64,000 nt of DNA, from NCBI RefSeq assembly GCF_000423045.1, contig NZ_KE383971.1, positions 754,092 to 818,091 of the forward strand. The letters are read 5' to 3'. The DNA is from Christiangramia portivictoriae DSM 23547. GTDB lineage: Bacteria > Bacteroidota > Bacteroidia > Flavobacteriales > Flavobacteriaceae. The position numbers and the translations under genes are program-made. Shown here piece after piece: positions 9,069 through 18,100 of the stretch (positions are counted from its first letter, which is position 1; each line of letters begins with the position of its first letter). The notes under the pieces are model-generated. The model saw only the letters and a list, made by a program, of their open reading frames with translations, was not told the origin of the DNA and did no database searches.

Positions 9069-10191
9069 AGGGGATCTTTTCTATTAAGGGATTGGCTGTT
9101 TTTATTTTCTCTTCTGCCCATTCCTTTTCTTCTTCATCCGGAGCATCAGTGTCTTCATTGATTGCGCCTGCAATAGGTTCATGATTCAGCTTAATATACA
9201 TGGGGAAGTGATCTGAGCCAATATTCTTCTCACGTGCTATCTCGATAAGCGTAAAATCTCTTGTATGGAAAACATGATCGAGAGGCCAGCGTAGCAAAGC
9301 ATAGTCTGCATGAAACGTGTTAAAAAATCCTCTACCTATCCGCGGATCCATGAGTCCGCTTAATTTTTGAAAAAGCCGTGTCGTCCTGGACCAGGCAACA
9401 TCATTTAAATCACCAAATACCAGCGTGGTATTCTTTTCGCTGTTAATATCACGACCAAGCATCAAGAGTTCAGCATCTCTGTTCGTACTGGTATCACTTT
9501 CCGTAGGACTGGGCGGCATAGGATGCAGGCAGTGAATGTTCACTTTTTTACCATTCCTTAGCACTACTTGGCCATGAATTGAAGGGATATCGTGCTGTAC
9601 CAGGTATTTCACCTTGATGTCCTCCAGTTTTAATTTTGAATACAAATGCATACCATACAAATTATCCATGGGAATCTTAACCGTGTACTTATAATCTTCC
9701 TCAATGATAGACATTTCATCTTCCCAGCGCTGGTCAGATTCCAGGGTTAGAAGTATGTCTGGTTCTCTTTCATTTACCAGGTCAATCAGTTTATGACTGT
9801 CCTTGTTGGGAGTAAGAACATTGCTTACAAGAATGGAAATCGAGGCATCTTCATCGCTTCCTTTGAATTTCATCACTTGCTTTTTGGATAAATAGGTGTA
9901 TGGAAAGATTTTTACAAACTGGTACATTAGACTAATAAATAGTATAGCGATAGCCAGTAAATGCCAGTCCTTGCTGAAGTCATAAACGACAACCGAAGCG
10001 ATAATAACGCAAAGGATCAGAAAACTTATCTGTATCCTGGGAAAATCAAATCCACGTATCCACCATTGATCAAATCTGGTCGCTGATGCTATGGTTGGAA
10101 TACACATAACTACTGAAAAAAAGATCACAATAATCTCTCCTATGCTCATAATGGTCGTTTCTGGTTGGCGCAACATTATTGTAGCAATCAT
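9037..10191 (-). CDS. Membrane-anchored endonuclease/exonuclease/phosphatase (EEP) family protein
   Basis: The N terminus contains two to three hydrophobic helices (within about residues 15-110), followed by an EEP-fold domain (about 130-350). Visible motifs include 'ILVSNVLTP' near the domain start, 'PDILLTLESD' (metal-binding Glu), 'LVFGDLNDVAWS' (catalytic Asp and Asn) and 'IGSDHFPMYI' (catalytic Asp-His). Membrane-bound members of this family are often annotated simply as EEP proteins; substrates may be nucleic acid, phospholipid or phosphoester. The C terminus is acidic ('DTDAPDEEEKEW'). Start choice is uncertain: GTG 10197, ATG 10191, or later Met codons. The 3' end overlaps the convergent response regulator by 32 bases. 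Confidence 0.8.
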   Translation of the reverse strand: MIATIMLRQPETTIMSIGEIIVIFFSVVMCIPTIASATRFDQWWIRGFDFPRIQISFLILCVIIASVVVYDFSKDWHLLAIAILFISLMYQFVKIFPYTYLSKKQVMKFKGSDEDASISILVSNVLTPNKDSHKLIDLVNEREPDILLTLESDQRWEDEMSIIEEDYKYTVKIPMDNLYGMHLYSKLKLEDIKVKYLVQHDIPSIHGQVVLRNGKKVNIHCLHPMPPSPTESDTSTNRDAELLMLGRDINSEKNTTLVFGDLNDVAWSRTTRLFQKLSGLMDPRIGRGFFNTFHADYALLRWPLDHVFHTRDFTLIEIAREKNIGSDHFPMYIKLNHEPIAGAINEDTDAPDEEEKEWAEEKIKTANPLIEKIPFSSTGNRVQA

Positions 10192-10518
10192 CAACACATG
10201 GATGGAATCCTGTGCTTATGTAGCTACAAGCCTCTAAGATAGTATTTGCGTAGCAATTGCGAAATAGGGCAATTGGTTTACAATATAGATGTGTAAAGTA
10301 ATAATTGTCTAGTTAGATTTGGGAGCCCAATAAAACGCTGACTTCAGGCGATTTCCGACGGCAAAATATTCAGAAGAACCGAAATTAAAATAGCAGGAAT
10401 TTGTGACAAAAATAACATCAGGTGCATATTCAGGAATACACTTAAGTTAACATAAATTTAGTCTCTGTGCATGATCAGCCGTTTTTAGATTCCTGTGAAA
10501 AGCCTTAATTTTATTATT
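10192..10518. other. Intergenic region between EEP gene and VWA/AAA+ pair
   Basis: About 330 bases separate two divergently transcribed genes, so promoters for both should lie here. I see no convincing protein-coding frame, hairpin terminator or RNA gene. A sequence taaattta at about 10453 is a weak -7-like element, without a clear -33 partner. Nothing further can be supported. Confidence 0.4.
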
Positions 10519-11646
10519 ATGAAAAAGAAGGAGAAAGAAACCAGGGGCTTTGTTTTTAATAAATTCGATGAACCTGAAAAGTCTGTGTTCGACAGGCTTT
10601 TTGATATCTTCAAAGAAATCATCACACATACCTCGGGAGATCTTGACGAAGCCCTGGATTGGCTAAGACAGCTCGATGAGGAATATCAACTTACTACCTC
10701 GGAGTATACGATCGATGATTTTGTTGAAGAACTTAAACAGAAGGGCTACATTAAAGAAGAGATCGAGCCAGATGGTACCGGCGGGATGAGCATAACCGCG
10801 AAAACCGAACGTGCCATACGCCAGCAAGCCCTGGATCAGATCTTCGGAAGATTGAAAAAAGGTGGCGCAGGAAACCATAGAACCAATAAAACCGGTAGAG
10901 GAGACGAGCACACCGGTGATTTCAGGCAATACCAGTTTGGAGATTCGCTAAGCCGGATTTCTGTCACAGAAAGTCTTCGGAATGCCCAAATAAACAATGG
11001 AATCGGTGATTTCAATATGTCTGAAGAAGATCTTGTTGTTGAGGAAACTCACTTCAAATCTCAGATGAGTACTGTACTTATGATCGATATAAGTCATAGT
11101 ATGATCCTATATGGCGAAGATCGCATCACACCTGCCAAAAAGGTAGCGATGGCACTTTCAGAATTAATTACTACGCGGTATCCAAAAGATACTCTGGATA
11201 TTCTCGTTTTTGGAAACGATGCCTGGCCTATCTCAATAGCTGAACTGCCTTACCTCAAAGTTGGACCTTATCATACTAATACGGTGGCTGGATTGGAATT
11301 AGCTATGGATCTGTTGCGCCGGAAAAGAAATACGAATAAACAGATATTCATGATTACCGATGGTAAGCCTAGCTGTATCAGGGAGAAGGATGGAAGCTAT
11401 TACAAGAACAGCGTTGGATTAGACCCTTATGTGATCGATAAATGCTATAATAAGGCACGACAGGCCAGGAAGCTAAGAATACCCATTACCACCTTTATGA
11501 TCGCCCAGGATCCTTATCTTACCAGGTTTGTACAGGAATTTACCGCTGCCAATCAGGGCAAGGCATTCTATACCGGGCTTAAAGGACTGGGTGAAATGAT
11601 CTTTGAAGATTATGAATCGAACAGAAAAAAAAGAATTAGAGGATAA
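10519..11646 (+). CDS. VWA-domain protein partner of a MoxR-like ATPase
   Basis: The protein has 375 residues from ATG 10519; a GTG at 10495 would add eight. The C-terminal half is a von Willebrand A domain with an intact metal-ion-dependent adhesion site: 'DISHS' starting at Asp190, a Thr in the middle loop, and 'MITDGKPS' with the third acidic ligand. The N-terminal ~180 residues are helical and charged ('DEALDWLRQLDEEYQ'). In magnesium chelatase (ChlI/ChlD) and MoxR/VWA systems, such proteins work with the AAA+ ATPase to remodel or metallate targets. The ATPase gene follows four bases after the stop, so the two surely form an operon. The target is unknown, and no porphyrin genes are nearby. 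Confidence 0.85.
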   Translation: MKKKEKETRGFVFNKFDEPEKSVFDRLFDIFKEIITHTSGDLDEALDWLRQLDEEYQLTTSEYTIDDFVEELKQKGYIKEEIEPDGTGGMSITAKTERAIRQQALDQIFGRLKKGGAGNHRTNKTGRGDEHTGDFRQYQFGDSLSRISVTESLRNAQINNGIGDFNMSEEDLVVEETHFKSQMSTVLMIDISHSMILYGEDRITPAKKVAMALSELITTRYPKDTLDILVFGNDAWPISIAELPYLKVGPYHTNTVAGLELAMDLLRRKRNTNKQIFMITDGKPSCIREKDGSYYKNSVGLDPYVIDKCYNKARQARKLRIPITTFMIAQDPYLTRFVQEFTAANQGKAFYTGLKGLGEMIFEDYESNRKKRIRG

Positions 11647-11650
11647 AGCT

Positions 11651-13114
11651 ATGAATACGAAAGATATTAAAACACTTGGAGCACTAAAATCTTCAGGTTA
11701 CCAGACGAGAAGTATTAAAGACGAACTTAGAGATAATTTAAAAAACAGGATTAAACAAGGCAAAAAGGCCTTTGAAGGCATTCATGGCTATGACTACACA
11801 GTGATCCCGGAACTGGAACGTGCCATTTTATCAAAGCATAATATCAACTTACTGGGCTTACGCGGACAGGCGAAAACAAGACTTGCCCGGCTCATGGTAA
11901 ACCTGCTGGATGAATATATTCCTGTGGTAGCAGGTTCAGAGATCAATGATGATCCATTGCAGCCAATTAGCCGTTTTGCTCAGGAAAAGATCGCGGAACA
12001 TGGTGATGATACCCCGATAGAATGGATGCAACGGGAGGATAGATTTTTCGAGAAGCTGGCAACTCCAGATGTTACGGTCGCAGATCTTATTGGGGATGTG
12101 GATCCTATAAAAGCGGCGAATCTCAGATTGAGTTATGCCGATGATCGCGTGATTCACTACGGAATGATTCCCAGGGCGAACAGAAGTATTTTTGTTATCA
12201 ATGAGTTGCCAGATCTGCAGGCCAGGATACAGGTTGCTTTATTCAACATCCTTCAGGAAGGGGATATACAGATTAGAGGTTTCAAATTACGACTTCCTCT
12301 GGATATGCAATTCGTATTTACGGCCAACCCTGAAGATTATACCAACAGGGGGAGCATAGTAACTCCCCTGAAGGATAGAATAGGATCTCAAATTCTTACA
12401 CATTATCCACAGAATATTGAAATTGCGAAGACCATTACGGCCCAGGAAGCCAGGAAAGATGGAAGACAGGAAGATACCATTAAGGTTCCTGAGCTTGCAA
12501 AAGACCTTCTGGAGCAAATTAGCTTCGAGGCCAGGGATAGCGAATATATCGATCATAAAAGCGGGGTGAGCGCGAGGATGAGCATCACCGCTTTCGAAAA
12601 CCTTTTAAGTACTGCGGAAAGACGTATTCTTAAAACGGGAAACGAAGAAACCACGCTGCGTTTTGGTGATTTTCTTGGGGTAATACCCGCAATTACCGGA
12701 AAGGTTGAACTGGTTTACGAGGGAGAACAGGAAGGCGCTGCTTTCGTAGCGGTTGAACTAATTGGTGCAGCTGTAAAAACACTGTTCCCGGAATATTTTC
12801 CGAAGATAGAAAAACTTCAGAAGCCCGACGCCACCACACCTTATGATGATCTGGTAGAATGGTTTTTCGAAAGTTCAGGTTTCGAACTGGCAGATGATCT
12901 CAGCGATTCAGAATACAGAGAAAAGTTAGATTCTATAGAACCTCTGAATAAACTTATTCAAAAGTATCAACCCAATTTGGAATCTTCAGATACTTATTTC
13001 ATGAAAGAATTCTTACTATGGGCACTTGTAGAGCATAAAAAGTTGAGCAAGCAACGGTTTTCAAAAGGTCTAAAATTCAAAGATCTTTACGGAAGCTATA
13101 TCAGCGGATTATAA
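11651..13114 (+). CDS. MoxR/magnesium-chelatase-like AAA+ ATPase
   Basis: This 487-residue AAA+ protein has the nucleotide-binding loop 'LGLRGQAKTRLARL' near residue 75, an Ala in place of the usual second Gly as seen in RavA-type loops, and a Walker B-like 'SIFVINELPDL'. 'FVFTANPEDYTNRG' is typical of chelatase I subunits. The C-terminal part is helical. The longest frame begins with TTG at 11603, overlapping the VWA gene, but ATG 11651 follows the VWA stop with an A/G-rich leader and fits the family better. It probably forms a hexamer that works with the upstream VWA protein. A strong terminator lies 27 bases after its stop, ending the operon. The client protein is not evident from the sequence. 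Confidence 0.85.
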   Translation: MNTKDIKTLGALKSSGYQTRSIKDELRDNLKNRIKQGKKAFEGIHGYDYTVIPELERAILSKHNINLLGLRGQAKTRLARLMVNLLDEYIPVVAGSEINDDPLQPISRFAQEKIAEHGDDTPIEWMQREDRFFEKLATPDVTVADLIGDVDPIKAANLRLSYADDRVIHYGMIPRANRSIFVINELPDLQARIQVALFNILQEGDIQIRGFKLRLPLDMQFVFTANPEDYTNRGSIVTPLKDRIGSQILTHYPQNIEIAKTITAQEARKDGRQEDTIKVPELAKDLLEQISFEARDSEYIDHKSGVSARMSITAFENLLSTAERRILKTGNEETTLRFGDFLGVIPAITGKVELVYEGEQEGAAFVAVELIGAAVKTLFPEYFPKIEKLQKPDATTPYDDLVEWFFESSGFELADDLSDSEYREKLDSIEPLNKLIQKYQPNLESSDTYFMKEFLLWALVEHKKLSKQRFSKGLKFKDLYGSYISGL

Positions 13115-13140
13115 TTTGCATTTTTGAATAATTAATATTG

Positions 13141-13173
13141 AGCCTGATAATTTAATTTATCAGGCTTTTTTTT
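13141..13173 (+). terminator. Intrinsic terminator of the VWA-AAA+ operon
   Basis: A perfect 10-bp stem (13141-13150 with 13157-13166), a 6-base loop and a run of eight T make a canonical rho-independent terminator after the AAA+ gene. Confidence 0.9.
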
Positions 13174-13223
13174 CTGCTATTCTGAGAATTTCATAATTCT
13201 TTAATTCATAAGGGTTTAAAATT

Positions 13224-13252
13224 TTGTTCTCTGGAATTTTTAAATACCTTTA
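13224..13252 (+). promoter_or_regulatory. Candidate promoter of the thr leader/operon
   Basis: A TTG at 13224-13226 is followed after 18 bases by TACCTTTA (13245-13252), one mismatch from the Bacteroidota -7 element TAnnTTTG. Spacing fits that promoter class, and it lies 20 bases upstream of the leader ORF and after the preceding terminator. Inferred from sequence alone. Confidence 0.4.
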
Positions 13253-13272
13253 AAAGAAATAAAACAAGAATC

Positions 13273-13386
13273 GTGAGCACTTTTACTTCACTTACAAACA
13301 TGATCCAGGAAGAAATTCACTCTTCCTTTGTGGCTATGTTTATCACGATTACAGGCATTACCCCTTGTGGGGTTCTAGCTATATAA
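13273..13386 (+). CDS. Short Thr/Ile-rich ORF, candidate thr operon leader peptide
   Basis: This 37-codon frame begins with GTG 13273 (an ATG at 13300 is in frame) and ends with TAA at 13384, 48 bases before thrA. It contains six Thr and six Ile, with the core 'FITITGITP' near the C-terminal end. Threonine and isoleucine are the products controlling the thr operon in enterobacteria, whose ThrL peptide is likewise Thr/Ile-rich. A GC-rich hairpin (13360-13373, ACCCC-TTGT-GGGGT) overlaps the last codons. No T-run follows it, so classical terminator-based attenuation is not evident; stalling might instead expose or mask the thrA start. It could also be a chance ORF. The composition and position make the leader role likely. 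Confidence 0.6.
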   Translation: MSTFTSLTNMIQEEIHSSFVAMFITITGITPCGVLAI

Positions 13387-13434
13387 TACTCGTCCATACC
13401 TAAATTTTATTTTAACATTTAAATAATTTCAGTT

Positions 13435-15882
13435 ATGCAAATCCTGAAATTTGGGGGGTCTTCTGTGTCCTCACCTGAGAGAATCAAGAGATTATCCAAT
13501 TTAATAAACCAATATAGCAGTCAGGAACATGTCGTTGTAGTTTTCTCTGCATTTGGTGGTGTTACCAATCAACTTTTAAGCCTGGCCACCATGGCTCGTG
13601 ATCGTGACGATACTTACAAAGAACTTTTATCCAATATAGAAAAAAGACATTTGGATGCTGTTCGGGAATTGCTGCCCGTAGACCATCAGAGTGCTGTTTT
13701 AAGCAAGGTCAAATCTTATATGAATCATCTCGAAACGCTTTGCGAAGGGGTTTTTCTTCTGAGTGAACTTTCAGATAAGACAACACATGTGATTTCTGGT
13801 TTTGGAGAGATGTTGAGTACCGAGATCATTTCAGCCTACCTTAGGTTGAGCGAGAAAAACACTTTGCTCGTAGATGTCCGGGAGCTGATTGTTTGTCGCA
13901 ATCTAAAGGAAAAAGTGCAGGTAAGTTACGAACTATCGTACACCAAAATTCGTGAATACTTCAGTAAAAATGAGGCACAGATCTATGTAGTTCCTGGTTT
14001 TATCTCCAGAAATCCTGAGGGTGTTCCCAGTACTTTAGGGCGAGGAGGTTCAGATTTCACGGCGGCGATCCTTGGTGCCGCCCTTCATCTTAAAAAAGTT
14101 TATATCTATACAGATGTGAATGGAATGTACACCGCAAATCCAAACCTGGTTTCGCAGGCTTATCCCCTGGAATATCTTTCCTATGAGGAAGCCATGGAGC
14201 TTTCTCATTTTGGAGCCAAAGTGCTGTATCCACCAACGCTGCAACCGCTTATAAATAAAAATATAGAGATTCATATAAAATCAAGCTTCAACCCTGATAG
14301 TCACGGTACAATCATTTCCCGTTCCAGTAAAAAGAACTTTAGATGGGTCACCGGGATCACTCACATCGATGCTATTAGCCTGCTGAATGTTGAGGGTAGC
14401 GGTATGGTAGGCATCCCGGGATTTTCCAAAAGACTTTTTGAAGCGCTGTATCTGGCTGGAATCAATGTCGTTCTCATTACTCAGGCTTCTTCGGAACATA
14501 GTATTTGCATCGCGGTTGGCAACGACGAGGCGCTGGAAGCAAGAAATGTATTAAATGAAACCTTTGCCGCTGAGGTTTCTTCTGGTAAGATTAAAGCCGT
14601 TAAAATCGAGGATGATGTCGCTATTATTGCCCTGGTTGGAGATCGTATGAAAAGTCATCATGGCCTAAGTGGTAAAATGTTTAGTGCTTTGGGTCATAAC
14701 AATATCAATATAAGAGCCATTGCGCAAGGTGCTTCAGAAAGAAATATCTCAGCAGTAATTGCGAAGAAGGATGTTACGAAGGCTTTAAACCTGTTGCACG
14801 AAGAGTTTTTCGAGGTTCCATCCAAAGAGCTGAATCTTTTTATCACCGGGGTGGGAAATGTAGGAGGCAAACTTTTACAGCAACTGCAAAAGCAGGAAAC
14901 ATATTTGCTTCAGAAGTTAAGACTGAAAGTCCGGGTACTAGGGATCTCAAATTCCCGTAAAATGCTTTTTTCTGAAAATGGTATCGACCTGAATTCCTGG
15001 CAGGAAAACCTGGCAAATGCAGAAGACTGTTCTCCTGAAGCTTTTTTTGAAACTATCAAAACTTTAAACCTTAGAAACAGCATATTTGTAGACAATACTG
15101 CGAGTGAAGTCATCGCGGGTTGGTACAAACATTACCTTAGAAACTCTATTTCTGTAGTAACCTGCAACAAGATTGCCTGTGCAGATTCCTTTGAAAACTA
15201 TCAGGAACTACAGGATCTGGCCAGGGAATATGGAGCTTCTTTCTTATATGAAACAAATGTAGGCGCGGGATTGCCAATTATCGACACGCTGCAGAACCTT
15301 ATGGCTTCCGGAGATCAGGTAAGGAAGATCCAGGCAGTACTCTCCGGAAGTCTGAATTTTGTCTTTAATAATTACAGGGCTGAAGAACCTTTTCATAGCG
15401 TTGTGCGTCAGGCAATGGATGAAGGATATACCGAGCCAGATCCAAGAATTGACCTAAGCGGAGTGGATGTTGCGCGAAAAATCTTAATTCTGGCAAGAGA
15501 ATCGGGAATGAGACTGGAACTGGAGGATATCGAAAAAGACAGTTTTCTATCGGAAGCCAGTCTGAATGCTGCCGATAACGCTGAATTTTTCGAGATCCTT
15601 GAGAAAGATGAGGACAGTTTTCAAAAAATGTATCGGGAAGCTGAAGCTGAAGGAGCCGAATTAAAATATGTAGCTCAGCTGGAAAATGGCAAAGCCAGGG
15701 TGGGCTTGCAGAAAGTTCACGTACAACATCCCTTTGCAAATTTAAGTGGGAGTGACAATATTGTATTATTTTTTACAGATCGCTATCCTGAGCAACCATT
15801 GATCGTAAAAGGAGCTGGCGCGGGAGCAGATGTGACCGCATCAGGAATTTTTGCAGATGTGATAAGAATTGGTAAACGCTAG
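13435..15882 (+). CDS. thrA: Bifunctional aspartokinase / homoserine dehydrogenase
   Basis: This 815-residue fusion has an aspartokinase domain at the N terminus ('KFGGSSV' at residues 4-10, 'GRGGSDFTA' near 202). Two ACT-like regulatory domains lie in the middle (~315-460, with 'NVVLITQASSE' and 'NINIRAIAQGASE'). A homoserine dehydrogenase domain makes up the C-terminal half: NAD(P)-binding 'FITGVGNVGGKLL' near 468, and 'GAGLPIIDTLQNL' and 'LSGSLNFVFN' around the active site. It catalyses the first and third steps from aspartate to threonine and is expected to be feedback-inhibited through the ACT domains. thrB starts two bases after its stop. The length matches E. coli ThrA. A leader-like ORF precedes it. 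Confidence 0.97.
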   Translation: MQILKFGGSSVSSPERIKRLSNLINQYSSQEHVVVVFSAFGGVTNQLLSLATMARDRDDTYKELLSNIEKRHLDAVRELLPVDHQSAVLSKVKSYMNHLETLCEGVFLLSELSDKTTHVISGFGEMLSTEIISAYLRLSEKNTLLVDVRELIVCRNLKEKVQVSYELSYTKIREYFSKNEAQIYVVPGFISRNPEGVPSTLGRGGSDFTAAILGAALHLKKVYIYTDVNGMYTANPNLVSQAYPLEYLSYEEAMELSHFGAKVLYPPTLQPLINKNIEIHIKSSFNPDSHGTIISRSSKKNFRWVTGITHIDAISLLNVEGSGMVGIPGFSKRLFEALYLAGINVVLITQASSEHSICIAVGNDEALEARNVLNETFAAEVSSGKIKAVKIEDDVAIIALVGDRMKSHHGLSGKMFSALGHNNINIRAIAQGASERNISAVIAKKDVTKALNLLHEEFFEVPSKELNLFITGVGNVGGKLLQQLQKQETYLLQKLRLKVRVLGISNSRKMLFSENGIDLNSWQENLANAEDCSPEAFFETIKTLNLRNSIFVDNTASEVIAGWYKHYLRNSISVVTCNKIACADSFENYQELQDLAREYGASFLYETNVGAGLPIIDTLQNLMASGDQVRKIQAVLSGSLNFVFNNYRAEEPFHSVVRQAMDEGYTEPDPRIDLSGVDVARKILILARESGMRLELEDIEKDSFLSEASLNAADNAEFFEILEKDEDSFQKMYREAEAEGAELKYVAQLENGKARVGLQKVHVQHPFANLSGSDNIVLFFTDRYPEQPLIVKGAGAGADVTASGIFADVIRIGKR

Positions 15883-15884
15883 TC

Positions 15885-16805
15885 ATGGAAGAAATAAAAA
15901 TTTTTGCTCCGGCAACCGTTGCGAATTTATCCTGTGGTTTTGATGTCCTGGGATGTTGTTTACAAAATGTAGGTGACGAAATGCTGGTAAGGAAGAATGA
16001 TCTCAAGGAAATTAGGATCACCAAAATTACCGGCGCCGATCTCCCATTGCAGATAGACAGGAACGTTGCGGGAGTAGCGGTACAGGCACTTATGGCAAGA
16101 TTGGGCTCAAGACAGGGTTTTAATATCGAAATCGATAAAAAAATTCGATCTGGAAGTGGCATTGGAAGTAGCGCTGCAAGTGCTGCAGGAGCCGTTTATG
16201 CAGTGAATAAGCTACTGGATGAGCCTTTCACCAATAATGAATTAATTGAATTTGCGATGCAAGGTGAGTTACTTGCCAGTGGGAATGCTCATGCAGACAA
16301 TGTCGCTCCGGCTCTTTTAGGTGGTTTTAGCCTGGTAAGAAGTTATGATCCACTGGAAATTCTGTCACTGCCTGCGCCTCCCGAGGTTAGAATGGTTATT
16401 CTGCATCCTATGATCGAAATCAAAACCAGGGATTCCCGGGCAATCATCAAACAGAATGTAACATTATCCTCCGCCATTGCTCAATGGGGTAATCTCGGTG
16501 CTTTTGTGAGTGCCTTGTACACCAGCGATTATGCGCTTATGGGTAGAAGTTTACACGACGCAATCGTAGAGCCTGTTCGATCCATTTTAATCCCTTATTT
16601 CGATGAACTCAAATTACTAGCTATGAACCATGCTGCACTTGGCTTCGGAATTTCGGGTTCGGGACCTTCGGTTTTTGCAATGTGCAAAGGGGATAGTGTT
16701 GCAGAGAAAGTACAGGGAGTTTTTGCTGATTTTCTTAAAGATAAGAAAATGGGTTACGAACTGCATGTTTCAGAAATCAATAAAACAGGAATCAGAATAT
16801 TATGA
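15885..16805 (+). CDS. thrB: Homoserine kinase
   Basis: This is a 306-residue GHMP-family kinase. The ATP-binding loop 'GSGIGSSAASAAGAV' is clear near residues 87-101, the N terminus has 'PATVANLSCGFDVLG', and a C-terminal glycine-rich 'GFGISGSGPSVFA' is present, as in ThrB enzymes. It phosphorylates homoserine for threonine synthase. The start follows thrA by two bases and the end overlaps thrC by four (ATGA-type), so the three genes form one translationally coupled operon. Length is normal and no domain is missing. Confidence 0.96.
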   Translation: MEEIKIFAPATVANLSCGFDVLGCCLQNVGDEMLVRKNDLKEIRITKITGADLPLQIDRNVAGVAVQALMARLGSRQGFNIEIDKKIRSGSGIGSSAASAAGAVYAVNKLLDEPFTNNELIEFAMQGELLASGNAHADNVAPALLGGFSLVRSYDPLEILSLPAPPEVRMVILHPMIEIKTRDSRAIIKQNVTLSSAIAQWGNLGAFVSALYTSDYALMGRSLHDAIVEPVRSILIPYFDELKLLAMNHAALGFGISGSGPSVFAMCKGDSVAEKVQGVFADFLKDKKMGYELHVSEINKTGIRIL

Positions 16806-18100
16806 AGTACTACAGTCTCAATAATAAGGAGCATTATAGCAATTTTGAAAACGCGGTCATTCGCGGCCTAGCTCCCGACAAAGGACTCTATTTCCCGGAA
16901 AGGATTCCGAAGTTATCGACAGGGTTTATAAGCAACCTGGGCAAACTGCATCCCACAGAAATTGGTATGCAGGTCATTTCAGAATTTGTTGACGACGAAA
17001 TTCCAGCAACAGAACTTCAGAAAACCGTGGAAGAGACGCTTTCCTTTGAATTCCCGGTTAAAAAAATTGAAGACAGGGTTTCTGTACTGGAGCTATTTCA
17101 TGGGCCAACCCTTGCTTTCAAGGATGTTGGTGCACGATTTATGGCAGGTAGTCTCGGTTATTTTATTAAGAAGGGAAATTTAGGAAAGGTTACCGTACTG
17201 GTGGCAACTTCAGGGGATACCGGTGGCGCCGTCGCAAATGGTTTCCTGGCTGTGGAAGGCATCGATGTGGTCATTCTCTATCCTAAAGGAAAGGTTAGCG
17301 AGATACAGGAAAAGCAACTAACCACATTGGGAGAGAATATACAGGCGATCGAAGTCGATGGAACTTTTGACGATTGTCAGGGTATGGTAAAAAAGGCATT
17401 TCTCGATCCTGAAATTACAGACCACCGGCAACTTACTTCTGCCAACTCGATCAATCTGGCCAGGTGGCTGCCACAAATGTTCTATTATTTTCTCGCCTAC
17501 AGGCAATTAGAGACAAGCAGCAAATTAGCCTTTTCTGTACCAAGTGGAAATTTTGGAAATATTTGCGCCGGGCTTATGGCAAAAAAGATGGGATTACCAA
17601 TACATAATTTTATTGCGGCCAACAACGCAAATGATACGGTAACCAGGTTTATGCAGTCTCAGGAATATCAGGCAAAGCAAAGTGTCCAGACTATTTCGAA
17701 CGCCATGGATGTGGGAGATCCCAGTAATTTTGTTCGTATTCTTGAATTATTCGGGCATCATTTTCAGGATTTGAAAAAACACTTGTTAGCTATGAGTTAT
17801 ACCGATGCCCAGACAAATACAGCAATAAAAACTGTTTTTGATAACTGCAACTATTTAATGGATCCTCATGGTGCGGTAGGTTACCTGGGGCTAAAGGACT
17901 TTTTAGAGATCAATCCAGATTATCGGGGCGTATTTCTGGAAACTGCCCATCCGGTTAAATTCCTGGATACAGTAGAAAAAGCTTCCGGAGCAAAAGTAGA
18001 TATTCCGCCATCTATAGCAAGCATTATGGATAAAAAGAAGAAATCCTTTCAGCTACGCACTTATGCTGAGCTAAAAGAATTTCTACTTGAAGTTGATTAA
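16802..18100 (+). CDS. thrC: Threonine synthase
   Basis: This 432-residue PLP enzyme carries the lysine-containing motif 'HGPTLAFKDVGARF', with Lys107 the expected Schiff-base residue. It also has the phosphate-binding 'ATSGDTGGAVANGF' and 'SVPSGNFGN'. It converts O-phosphohomoserine to threonine. It overlaps thrB by four bases and closes the thrABC operon. Its last four bases overlap the end of the convergent S10 peptidase gene, and no terminator separates them. The sequence resembles the E. coli/yeast-type long form rather than the plant form. Confidence 0.96.
   Translation: MKYYSLNNKEHYSNFENAVIRGLAPDKGLYFPERIPKLSTGFISNLGKLHPTEIGMQVISEFVDDEIPATELQKTVEETLSFEFPVKKIEDRVSVLELFHGPTLAFKDVGARFMAGSLGYFIKKGNLGKVTVLVATSGDTGGAVANGFLAVEGIDVVILYPKGKVSEIQEKQLTTLGENIQAIEVDGTFDDCQGMVKKAFLDPEITDHRQLTSANSINLARWLPQMFYYFLAYRQLETSSKLAFSVPSGNFGNICAGLMAKKMGLPIHNFIAANNANDTVTRFMQSQEYQAKQSVQTISNAMDVGDPSNFVRILELFGHHFQDLKKHLLAMSYTDAQTNTAIKTVFDNCNYLMDPHGAVGYLGLKDFLEINPDYRGVFLETAHPVKFLDTVEKASGAKVDIPPSIASIMDKKKKSFQLRTYAELKEFLLEVD

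Noticed and set aside
13360-13373. ACCCC-TTGT-GGGGT hairpin in the thr leader as a transcription terminator
   Set aside because: The stem is only five base pairs and no T-run follows, so it cannot be called an intrinsic terminator; it is mentioned only as part of the leader.
15365-15739. 124-codon minus-strand frame inside thrA
   Set aside because: It lies wholly within the homoserine dehydrogenase domain on the opposite strand, has no family features and is a shadow of the real gene.
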